Source of the DNA: Flavobacterium sp. UBA6135
GTDB taxonomy: Bacteria; Bacteroidota; Bacteroidia; Flavobacteriales; Flavobacteriaceae
Direction of reading: 5' to 3'
DNA length: 12,952 nt
NCBI RefSeq assembly: GCF_002428305.1
Contig: NZ_DIVJ01000042.1
Span: forward strand, 1-12,952
Below, in pieces: positions 5,907-12,952 of the stretch. The stretch's first letter is position 1, and each line of letters begins with the position of its first letter. Position numbers and translations under genes: made by a program. Below the pieces are notes generated by a model. The model worked only from the letters and a program-made list of their open reading frames with translations, was not told the origin of the DNA and searched no databases.

Positions 5907-6212
5907 CATTTTTAAACATTGTAAGTATCAAACCTAGACCCAAGCTATCAAAGTTATTAAGTTAATCTTATTTTTTTTCTCGCAAAGTCGCAAAAAAACG
6001 GATTAAAATTTTATACTTAGCCTATTCATTTTCAGAACTTATTTCATTTTCAAATTACAAAACCCTTACACTAATGATACTGTGCTCACACGAGGGTGAT
6101 TCGCTTTGTGTGGCGTGGATTATGGGATCCTTCCTTTGTCAGGATGACAAACTGGGGGTGATTAATTTTGTTGGTTCTTTCTTTGACCAAATAGAGCCAT
6201 TTTATTGTTCTC
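5907..6212. repeat. Gene-free DNA with REP-like palindromic sequence
   Basis: No coding frame is supportable. The tandem CGCAAAGTCGCAAA at about 5981-5994 is of a kind I recall as common in flavobacterial intergenic DNA. At 6135-6151 TTTGTC-AGGAT-GACAAA forms a 6-bp hairpin, inside the recognisable GGATCCTTCC...TCAGGATGACAAA intergenic motif (6125-6151). It is flanked by an imperfect direct repeat: GAGGGTGATT at 6092 and GGGGGTGATT at 6154, each followed 3 nt later by TTTGT. CACAC at about 6087 can pair with GTGTG at about 6108. This resembles a dispersed REP/MITE-like palindromic element rather than a gene. Confidence 0.4.
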
Positions 6213-8087
6213 TTATTTTAAGATAATAAATTCCACTCGTCGGTTGATCGCATGTTGCTCTTCGTTACAATTATCCCCACAAGGTATCAAAGGCACACGT
6301 TCACCATACCCTTTTGAACGCATACGGCTTCTACTGATTCCGTTGGCCACTAAATACTCCAACGTAGCCGTAGCTCTATTCTGCGACAACCTCAAATTAT
6401 AAGCATCCGAAGCCCGCGAATCCGTGTGAGCTCCTAACTCCACTTCCATTCTTGGGTATTTTTTCATGATATCCACCAGCACATCCAACGTGGAAGCCGC
6501 TTGTGTTTTGATATCCCATTTATTCAAATCAAAGTAAATGTTTTCCAACTGAATGTAGACCAAACCATCGTCTTTGGTAATGATAATTTCCTCCGCATCA
6601 TCATACGATTCGATTTCCAATTCAATCATAAACCGCACTCGTCCATCGTCCAACGTTTCAATATAATCCGTTTTGGAAGCATAGAAGTCGCGTTCTGCTT
6701 CTATTCTATATCGTTTATTCGGTTCGGAGTTAAACGTATAATCGGCATTCTCCCCCACCACTAATTGCCCAATCAATTGGTCGTTTTCATCATACAACGA
6801 CACAATCGTTCCCGGCAACAACGCTTTGGAGTTTTTATCTCGCACTTCCCCTTCGACGGTAAACTTTCGTTCGTTTTCCGTTCGCACAAAGGCATATAAA
6901 TTATCCGTTCCCTTTCGGTTGGAAGTCATATAGCCGATATTCTCGTCCTCTTTCAACACAAACGAAAAGTCATCCATTCCGCTGTTGATGGTTTCTCCCA
7001 AGTTAATCGGTTTTGCAAACACCTCATTATACGACTTCGACATAAAAATATCTAAACCACCGAATCCCTGATGCCCATCCGAAGCGAAGTAAAGCGTACC
7101 ATCTTGTCCCACAAACGGAAACTGCTCCCGATGTATCGTATTGATAGTGCTACCTAAATTAACGGGTTCGGTGTACGTTCCATCTTCATTAATCGTCACT
7201 TCATAAATATCAAACGACCCCAAGGAACCGGGTCTGTCACTTGAAAAATACAACTTCGTTTCATCCGCACTCAAAGCCGGATGCATCGTTGAAAATGAAT
7301 CACTCGAAAAAGGCAGTTCGGTAACGTTGGTCCATTCGTTTTCTATAAAATCAGCTCGGTACAATTTCACATGAGCCACCATTTCTCCATTCACCTCCAC
7401 CCGCTTTTCATTCGTTCTACTGAAATACATCACCAATCCATCATAGGTAAACACCGCAGAACTTTCATGCGTCTTCGTATTGATCTTATCGGAAAAAGGC
7501 ACCACGTTTTCTAAAACACCTTCCTTAGAAACCGTTGCTTCAAACAAGTCCAAGTAAGGTTTTTGGTTCCAGGCATACGTTGGATTCTTTTGATTTCGCA
7601 ACGATGCAAAAACCACTTTCTCCCCATAGAACGACAAACCAAAATCTCCCGGAGAAGCACTTCGTGTCAATGGTTTGATTTCATAATTATAAGGCACTAT
7701 ATTGATGAGGTTCTCTTTAAACTTCTTGGAATCAATGGTATACTTCAGATGTTTCGACATGATAGCATCGGCTTTATCATAGTCACCTGTAGCTTTTAAA
7801 GCATTCATGTATCTGAAATGATATTCAGATGCTATACTGTCTTTGTGACTGAAAAACAAATTCTCATACGCTTTAACTGCCGAAGTCATTTCTGCATTAA
7901 AGAAATAGCAATCGCCCAAGTTCTGCAAGGTATGTTTGTCTAGTTTCAAACTTTCATACATTGCTGCCGCTTCCACATAGGATTTCTGTGCAAATAATTC
8001 ATCCGCTTTCTTCAATGAAGGTTTTTGTCCAAAAACAAAGCAACTTGTCAGGAAGATAAAAACGCTATGTATTTTAAATTTCATCAT
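6213..8087 (-). CDS. PorE-like OmpA-family protein (TPR, PD40 propeller, CarboxypepD-reg-like, OmpA)
   Basis: The 624 residues start with a signal sequence whose LTSC (13-16) fits a lipobox; type-I cleavage near FVFGQ (21) is the alternative. Then come TPR-like helices (about 25-125), a PD40/WD40-like propeller (about 145-400; blades such as LSADETKLYFSSDRPG and DGTLYFASDGHQGFGGLDIF), a carboxypeptidase-regulatory-like beta domain (about 407-490, VEGEVRDKN) and a C-terminal OmpA domain (about 515-624). The OmpA domain has the peptidoglycan-binding pattern intact (HTDSRASDAYNLRLSQNRA at 554-572) plus a CGDNC insert. This is the domain order of P. gingivalis PorE, a T9SS component thought to tether the complex to peptidoglycan. 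Here it is the third gene of an adhesin-PorP/SprF-OmpA operon, 9 nt after the preceding stop, so a client-specific role is likely. MM at the N-terminus leaves a one-codon start ambiguity. Confidence 0.9.
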   Translation of the reverse strand: MMKFKIHSVFIFLTSCFVFGQKPSLKKADELFAQKSYVEAAAMYESLKLDKHTLQNLGDCYFFNAEMTSAVKAYENLFFSHKDSIASEYHFRYMNALKATGDYDKADAIMSKHLKYTIDSKKFKENLINIVPYNYEIKPLTRSASPGDFGLSFYGEKVVFASLRNQKNPTYAWNQKPYLDLFEATVSKEGVLENVVPFSDKINTKTHESSAVFTYDGLVMYFSRTNEKRVEVNGEMVAHVKLYRADFIENEWTNVTELPFSSDSFSTMHPALSADETKLYFSSDRPGSLGSFDIYEVTINEDGTYTEPVNLGSTINTIHREQFPFVGQDGTLYFASDGHQGFGGLDIFMSKSYNEVFAKPINLGETINSGMDDFSFVLKEDENIGYMTSNRKGTDNLYAFVRTENERKFTVEGEVRDKNSKALLPGTIVSLYDENDQLIGQLVVGENADYTFNSEPNKRYRIEAERDFYASKTDYIETLDDGRVRFMIELEIESYDDAEEIIITKDDGLVYIQLENIYFDLNKWDIKTQAASTLDVLVDIMKKYPRMEVELGAHTDSRASDAYNLRLSQNRATATLEYLVANGISRSRMRSKGYGERVPLIPCGDNCNEEQHAINRRVEFIILK

Positions 8088-8096
8088 AATAACTAG

Positions 8097-9047
8097 TTAG
8101 AAAAATCGAGGAGATTTGTCATATCCTTTTTTGTTTTTGTTTTTATTTCTATTCAAATCAAAAAGAAACATAATTTCATGTGACCCCGAGTTGAACCTTC
8201 CCAAGTTGGAAACCGTATAATCATAGGCATATCCAACACGCACACCTTCTGCTACTCTAAAATTCACCAAGCCACTTACGGAGTCGTCAAAACGGTATCC
8301 TGCACCCAATTCAAACACCTCATTAATCAGGAAATTAGTAGTAAGATCAACAGAAGTTGGTGCCCCCGAAGCCGTTTTAGCCATAAAAGCCGGTTTAAAT
8401 TTGAGGTTGTCATTCAGGTTAAACACATACCCTCCGGTGAAGAAATAATGGATTGCTTCTACTCCGGTGGTCACAATCCCTTCTTGTCTTTCCAAATGTT
8501 TCGTTGACAATAAATTGGGACTGGAAAGCCCCAGGTAATAGTTGTCTCCAAAATAAAAAGCCCCAACACCTACGTTTGGAAACACCTTACTCAAGTTGTT
8601 CCCAAAAGCAGGATCGGGTAAATCGTCAGAATACACAAATCCGTTGAAATCGGTACTAAAAAGTGTCACACCCCCTTTTATACCAAAGGATAATTTATTG
8701 GAAGCATTTAAATCAATAACGTAGGCAAAATCCATAAAGATGTTGGTTTCTTTCACCACATCACCAATTTGATCGTGTACTAAAGATGCCCCCACTTCCA
8801 CTTTTTTAGTTAAAGGAATATGTGTAAAGAAAGTACCTGTTGTTGGTCCACCTTCAGCACCCACCCATTGTGCTCGATATAGGCCTCCAAAATTAATTAC
8901 ATCCGGGTCGGCTGTTGCATAGGCAGGATTGATTACACTCATGTTGTACATGTATTGTGTAAACTGCGGATCTTGTTGTGCCCAGCCATTCGAAAAGAAG
9001 AAGCTGCACAAAACGGATAGAAAAATATGTTTCTTGTTCTTTGTCAT
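8097..9047 (-). CDS. PorP/SprF family type IX secretion outer-membrane protein
   Basis: 316 residues with a signal peptide (about 1-23, ending GWAQ) followed by the family signature QQDPQFTQYMYN-x-x-x-INPAYA, then the YRAQW(V) and HIPL segments and a series of amphipathic beta strands to a C-terminal strand (HEIMFLFDLN) with a basic tail. This is diagnostic for the PorP/SprF family, outer-membrane beta-barrel proteins of the T9SS. In Flavobacterium johnsoniae SprF is needed to deliver the giant adhesin SprB, and paralogues sit beside other type-B clients. Here the ATG lies 5 nt after the adhesin stop, so this is very probably the dedicated partner of that adhesin. Possible translational coupling is suggested by the spacing. 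I give no symbol because several paralogues are usual per genome. Confidence 0.95.
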   Translation of the reverse strand: MTKNKKHIFLSVLCSFFFSNGWAQQDPQFTQYMYNMSVINPAYATADPDVINFGGLYRAQWVGAEGGPTTGTFFTHIPLTKKVEVGASLVHDQIGDVVKETNIFMDFAYVIDLNASNKLSFGIKGGVTLFSTDFNGFVYSDDLPDPAFGNNLSKVFPNVGVGAFYFGDNYYLGLSSPNLLSTKHLERQEGIVTTGVEAIHYFFTGGYVFNLNDNLKFKPAFMAKTASGAPTSVDLTTNFLINEVFELGAGYRFDDSVSGLVNFRVAEGVRVGYAYDYTVSNLGRFNSGSHEIMFLFDLNRNKNKNKKGYDKSPRFF

Positions 9048-9052
9048 ATCGT

Positions 9053-12000
9053 TTACCTACTTAAATAAAGGCGTCCTTGAATAGGTTTACGCAAACCATC
9101 ATTAAAATTTAAAATAAAGAAGTAGACCCCAACCGGAACTTTCGAGCCGGCAAGTTGTAATCCACTTTCAGCAAAACCATCCCAATCCGGTTTTGAATTG
9201 TTCCCTTTGTATAAAACGGTTCCGTAACGGTTATAAAACTCAATGGAGAAATTAGGATATAAAGTTCTGATGTTTTTAATCACAAAGAAATCGTTGATGC
9301 CATCCCCATTTGGTGAAAACCCATCCGGAATAATGATACTGGAGCAATTGGTTATTTGCACGGTAACTTCCAAACGGTTATCGCTTTCACAACCGGAAGC
9401 AGCAACCACTGCTGCATAATACGTTGCCCCGTTAAGTAACGGTGTGCTATTGTCCAGAGCTGTTCCGTTTATCGGCTGATCATACCAAACGATAGGTTCC
9501 ACTCCAATTACATTTGAAGTCAAACTAAACACGGTAGGATTTTGGTCTTCACAAAAAGCATTCCCTCCTTCAATTAGTTCAGGTGTTGGCACGCTAGTCA
9601 CTGTGAATGCAACAGGTGGAAAACTATTTCCTGACAAACCACATATTGTTGCCGTATTGGAATTGATAGTAGTAATGGTTAATACATAATCCCCGGCAGT
9701 GGATATTTCATTGGTTGGCAAGTTAAAATTAGTGTTTCCTGCTACAAACGAAACGGTAATGGTATTTGAAAGCGTCACTGCACCTGATAAAGCATAGGTC
9801 AACGAATACTCACCGTCACTCAAGTTGGCAGCATTCGTGATGTTTACTAATCCCCCATTGGAAAGACAAGCATATCCTATGGCTACATTTGCATCTACTG
9901 TGGACGGTAAAGCAAACACTTCGAAAGAAACGGTTGCGTCTTCACTTGCATTCGTACACGAATTCACTTGACTCACTATATTGTATATCAAAATAGTATA
10001 AACCCCAGGATTTGGAATGTTTGCTGCCGGAATCACAAATTGCCCTGCACCGTCTGTTATAGTCACTGTTCCCGATGTTCCAATGTTTGGAATTGCGTTG
10101 GGGATGTTGTATAAAAACTCATAGTTACCATTAGGTAAATTGACTGCACCCGTAATTTGAACTACCACATCTGAACCGATACAACTATCGGCTACTACTA
10201 TATTTGCATTTTCAATTTCCGGTTTGGGTAAGATTTCGAACGTTAGCACCACGTCACTTAACAGGGTAGTACACGTTGTGGCTGTATTTTGAATGGACAC
10301 TACTGTAAGTTGTGTAATTCCTGCATTTGGAATGGCCGTTGCGGGAATTTCAAGTGTAGCTTCACCATCAGTAACTGTTAAAGCAACAAAGGTTTCCACA
10401 CTCGTATTCGCTCCCGATAGTATGTAGGATAGTTGGTAGGTTCCGTTCGACAAATTAAATAGTGTAAGTACGAGCGGTAGGTCTTGACAAATAGGAGCAG
10501 TAAAATCAATATCATCTACTGTCAGTTGTGGACTTTGAATGACAGTAAATTGAACAGTTTCATCATCAGAACCGCAAGCATTTGTTACGGTGTATGTAAA
10601 AGTATAAGTGCCGAGCGGATTAACCGTAGCATTAAAAATATTGGAAACCACTGATGTGTCCATTGCGGTCCAAACCCCACCTGATTGTTGTGTACCATCT
10701 AATAAAGTAAACAAATCAAAAGCGGCGTTAGAACTACAAACATCCTGTGCACCTGTAAACAAACCGGCATTTGGTGCTTGTAAATAGGTAACAGTAACCG
10801 TTGCAGTTGCATCAGGACAAGGTGCGATTCCGGTAACGGTATAGGTATAAACTCCTGCAGGATCAACAGCAGGATTGAATAGGCCTGTGCCACTTACTAA
10901 AGCCGGTGACCATGTTCCGCCTGTATCAGGATTGTTTCCAAGTAAGGTGAATAAATCAACCGGATCTGAGGTTACACATAAATCAATACCATCGCCTGTT
11001 CCTGCATTGGGTTCCGGATTGACTGTTACGGTAACTGTTGCAGTTCCATTTTCACACGGTGGGGTTCCGATAACGGTATAAGTATAAACCCCTGCCGGGT
11101 CAACGGCGGGATTGAAAACGCCGGTACCACTGTCTAATGCCGGGGACCAAGTGCCACCTGTTTGTGGACTTCCATTAAGATAAGTAAACAAATCTACCAA
11201 AGGACTTGTGGTACACAAATTCGCTAAACCGTTTGTCCCTGCAATAGGTTGTGGGTTTAACCCAACGGTTATAGTAGCTGTAGCATCAGGACAAGGTGCG
11301 ATTCCGGTAACGGTATAGGTATAAACTCCTGCAGGATCAACAGCAGGATTGAATAGGCCTGTGCCACTTGCTAAAGCCGGTGACCATGTTCCGCCTGTAT
11401 CAGGATTATTTCCAAGTAAGGTAAATAAATCTATTGGTGCGGAGGTTGTGCACAATTCTATATTATTATCAGTTCCTGCATTTGGTGTTGGGTTTACAAC
11501 TACTGTAACTGTTGCACTTTCATCATCACATTGGAAAGTTCCAAGAACCGTATAGGTATAAACACCTGCGGGGTCAACGGCAGGGTTGAAAACTCCGGTG
11601 CCACTGTCTAATACTGGTGACCACGTTCCACCTGTTTGAGGATTTCCTCCTAGATAGGTAAACAAATCTACTGCCGGACTTGTAGTACATAAATTTGCTG
11701 TATTATTTGTACCTGCTATCGGTGGTGGGTTTACAGCCACTGTTACATTGGCCGTTGCATTAGGACAAGGTTCAATTCCTGTTACAGTATACGTATAAAT
11801 TCCAGCAGGATCAACAGCAGGGTTGAAAACTCCTGTACCACTATCCAATACTGGTGACCAGGTTCCGCCTGCATCTGGATTATTTCCTAGTAAGGTAAAT
11901 AAATCTATTGGTGCGGAGGTTGTGCACAATTCTATATTATTATCAGTTCCTGCATTTGGTGTTGGGTTTACAACTACTGTAACTGTTGCACTTTCATCAT

Positions 12001-12952
12001 CACATGGGAAAGTTCCAATAACCGTATAGGTATAAACCCCTGCCGGGTCAACGGCGGGATTGAAAACTCCGGTACCACTGTCTAATGCCGGTGACCAAGT
12101 TCCGCCTGTTTGTGGACTTCCATTAAGAAAAGTAAACAAATCTACTGAAGAACTTGTGGTACACAAATTCGCTAAACCGTTTGTTCCTGCAATAGGTTGT
12201 GGGTTTAACCCCACGGTTATAGTAGCTGTAGCATCAGGACAAGGTGCGATTCCGGTAACGGTATAGGTGTAAACTCCGGCGGGGTCAACAGCAGGATTGA
12301 ATAAGCCAGTACCACTGTCTAAAGCCGGTGACCATGTACCGCCTGCATCAGGATTGTTTCCAAGTAAGGTGAATAAATCAACCGGATCTGAGGTTACACA
12401 TAAATCAATACCATCGCCTGTTCCTGCATTGGGTTCCGGATTGACTGTTACGGTAACTGTTGCAGTTCCATTTTCACATGGTGGTGTTCCAAGAACCGTG
12501 TAGGTATAAACCCCTGCCGGGTCAACGGCAGGATTGAAAACTCCGGTACCACTGTCTAATGCCGGTGACCAAGTTCCGCCTGTTTGTGGACTTCCATTAA
12601 GATAAGTAAACAAATCTACTGAAGGACTTGTGGTACACAAATTCGCTAAACCGTTTGTTCCTGCAATAGGTTGTGGGTTTAACGCCACGGTTATAGTAGC
12701 TGTAGCATCAGGACAAGGTGCGATTCCGGTAACGGTATAGATATAAACTCCTGCAGGATCAACAGCAGGATTGAATAAGCCAGTACCACTATCTAAAGCC
12801 GGTGACCATGTACCTCCTGCATCAGGATTATTTCCAAGTAAGGTGAATAAATCAACCGGATCTGAGGTTACACATAAATCAATATCATTGCCTGTTCCTG
12901 CATTGGGTTCCGGATTGACTGTAACGGTAACTGTTGCAGTTCCATTTTCACA
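9053..12952 (-). CDS. Giant repetitive T9SS-secreted adhesin with type-B (CHU_C-like) sorting domain (5' end outside window)
   Basis: The frame is open through base 12952 (its last codon there reads Cys), so 1299 residues are visible and the N-terminus is missing. From N to C: nine near-identical units of about 79 residues (see the repeat entry), each with two Cys; a degenerate tenth unit (about 10540-10790, GGVWTAMDTS); three related Ig-like modules of about 106 residues (about 9590-10530, each with an LS/LP-x-G-x-Y motif and a cysteine pair); an Ig-like segment around WYDQPINGTALDN (about 9350-9590); and a C-terminal domain of about 94 residues (9056-9340) with IPDGFSPNGDGINDFF, FYNRYG and the VGVYFFIL strand. 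The last is the gliding-motility-associated/CHU_C domain that directs export by the T9SS and cell-surface attachment. It is the first visible gene of the operon with the SprF-like and OmpA genes. Ligand and surface role are unknown. Confidence 0.93.
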   Translation of the reverse strand, partial: CENGTATVTVTVNPEPNAGTGNDIDLCVTSDPVDLFTLLGNNPDAGGTWSPALDSGTGLFNPAVDPAGVYIYTVTGIAPCPDATATITVALNPQPIAGTNGLANLCTTSPSVDLFTYLNGSPQTGGTWSPALDSGTGVFNPAVDPAGVYTYTVLGTPPCENGTATVTVTVNPEPNAGTGDGIDLCVTSDPVDLFTLLGNNPDAGGTWSPALDSGTGLFNPAVDPAGVYTYTVTGIAPCPDATATITVGLNPQPIAGTNGLANLCTTSSSVDLFTFLNGSPQTGGTWSPALDSGTGVFNPAVDPAGVYTYTVIGTFPCDDESATVTVVVNPTPNAGTDNNIELCTTSAPIDLFTLLGNNPDAGGTWSPVLDSGTGVFNPAVDPAGIYTYTVTGIEPCPNATANVTVAVNPPPIAGTNNTANLCTTSPAVDLFTYLGGNPQTGGTWSPVLDSGTGVFNPAVDPAGVYTYTVLGTFQCDDESATVTVVVNPTPNAGTDNNIELCTTSAPIDLFTLLGNNPDTGGTWSPALASGTGLFNPAVDPAGVYTYTVTGIAPCPDATATITVGLNPQPIAGTNGLANLCTTSPLVDLFTYLNGSPQTGGTWSPALDSGTGVFNPAVDPAGVYTYTVIGTPPCENGTATVTVTVNPEPNAGTGDGIDLCVTSDPVDLFTLLGNNPDTGGTWSPALVSGTGLFNPAVDPAGVYTYTVTGIAPCPDATATVTVTYLQAPNAGLFTGAQDVCSSNAAFDLFTLLDGTQQSGGVWTAMDTSVVSNIFNATVNPLGTYTFTYTVTNACGSDDETVQFTVIQSPQLTVDDIDFTAPICQDLPLVLTLFNLSNGTYQLSYILSGANTSVETFVALTVTDGEATLEIPATAIPNAGITQLTVVSIQNTATTCTTLLSDVVLTFEILPKPEIENANIVVADSCIGSDVVVQITGAVNLPNGNYEFLYNIPNAIPNIGTSGTVTITDGAGQFVIPAANIPNPGVYTILIYNIVSQVNSCTNASEDATVSFEVFALPSTVDANVAIGYACLSNGGLVNITNAANLSDGEYSLTYALSGAVTLSNTITVSFVAGNTNFNLPTNEISTAGDYVLTITTINSNTATICGLSGNSFPPVAFTVTSVPTPELIEGGNAFCEDQNPTVFSLTSNVIGVEPIVWYDQPINGTALDNSTPLLNGATYYAAVVAASGCESDNRLEVTVQITNCSSIIIPDGFSPNGDGINDFFVIKNIRTLYPNFSIEFYNRYGTVLYKGNNSKPDWDGFAESGLQLAGSKVPVGVYFFILNFNDGLRKPIQGRLYLSR
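9056..9340 (-). other. T9SS type-B C-terminal sorting domain
   Basis: Encodes the last 94-95 residues of the adhesin. Key features: IIIPDGFSPNGDGIND at the start, IEFYNRYGTVLYKG in the middle, DWDGFAESG, PVGVYFFIL, and a basic end (GRLYLSR). This is the CHU_C/type-B CTD, as opposed to the type-A por-secretion tail. Type-B clients are known to need a PorP/SprF-like partner, consistent with the gene that follows. Confidence 0.92.
10790..12952 (-). repeat. Tandem array of 237-nt coding units (nine visible, continuing beyond the window)
   Basis: The 237-nt period encodes 79 residues: AGT-x5-LC-TTS-x-x-VDLFT, GGTWSPALDSGTG, FNPAVDPAGVYTYTV, then PC-x3-ATVTV-x-x-NP. GGTWSP occurs nine times. Two subtypes alternate: A (PIAGTN..., NGSPQTGGTWSP) and B (PNAGT..., GNNPDAGGTWSP or PDTGG), so the true period is 474 nt. 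Because 237 is divisible by 3, gain or loss of units keeps the frame. The periodic plus-strand open frames at 10875, 11349, 11823, 12060 and 12297 are only the antisense echo of this array. Confidence 0.95.

Noticed and set aside
6205..7799. Plus-strand frames inside the OmpA gene (6205-6402, 6501-6764, 7563-7799)
   Set aside because: They lie wholly or mostly within a convincing minus-strand gene, resemble no family and have no promoter or start signals.
10875..12503. Series of 68-aa plus-strand open frames at 237-nt multiples
   Set aside because: They are antisense shadows of the tandem coding units; the period is divisible by three so the same frame stays open each time.
12686..12688. GTG at 12688 as the start of the large adhesin
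   Set aside because: It is the Val codon in a repeated ATITV-x-LNP segment, and the frame stays open to the window end with another perfect repeat unit upstream. The gene is truncated by the window.
10790..12952. CRISPR-like or other non-coding repeat array
   Set aside because: The period is 237 nt with no unique spacers, and every unit is in-frame coding sequence with conserved protein features.

Overview
The window looks like chromosomal DNA of a member of the Bacteroidota, most likely a Flavobacterium-type Flavobacteriaceae. The evidence is the AT-rich intergenic DNA, promoters of the TTG-N17-23-TAnnTTTG type, a type IX secretion (T9SS) adhesin module with a type-B (CHU_C-like) C-terminal sorting domain, a PorP/SprF protein, and an M56/BlaR1-like peptidase with flavobacterial features.

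Layout. (1) 1-1308, +: 3' part of an M56/BlaR1-like membrane metallopeptidase gene, open from the first base of the window, followed by a strong terminator. (2) 1376-1531, +: a 51-aa conserved-looking protein whose promoter overlaps that terminator. (3) 1591-4094, -: a secreted PepSY-like protein and a TPR/transmembrane/LuxR-type HTH regulator with a GTG start. (4) 4296-4402, +: a decayed second copy of the 51-aa gene, ending directly against the stop codon of apt. The two copies are direct repeats bracketing the two genes of block 3. (5) 4403-5106: apt (-) and tRNA-Arg(ACG) (+), transcribed divergently from interleaved promoters. (6) 5237-5849, -: a two-gene cassette of small proteins with its own promoter, an operator-like palindrome and a terminator. 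The upstream protein resembles small proteins seen in Bacteroidota phages and mobile elements. (7) 5850-6212: gene-free DNA with a hairpin and REP-like palindromic sequence. (8) 6213-12952, -: a tightly packed operon read from high to low coordinates, comprising a giant repetitive adhesin (truncated at the window edge), a PorP/SprF protein and a PorE-like OmpA protein.

How the genes fit together. Block 8 is a complete T9SS client module. The adhesin carries the type-B sorting domain, its SprF-like partner is encoded 5 nt downstream, and 9 nt further on lies an OmpA/PD40/TPR protein that could anchor the complex to peptidoglycan. The adhesin stalk consists of 237-nt units alternating between two subtypes, giving a 474-nt super-period, with long identical tracts at 474-nt multiples that indicate recent recombination. 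The second interesting locus is blocks 2-4, where a small-gene duplication surrounds a regulator/secreted-protein pair. I found no CRISPR array, insertion sequence or transposase, and no gene set that I can firmly call a new system.
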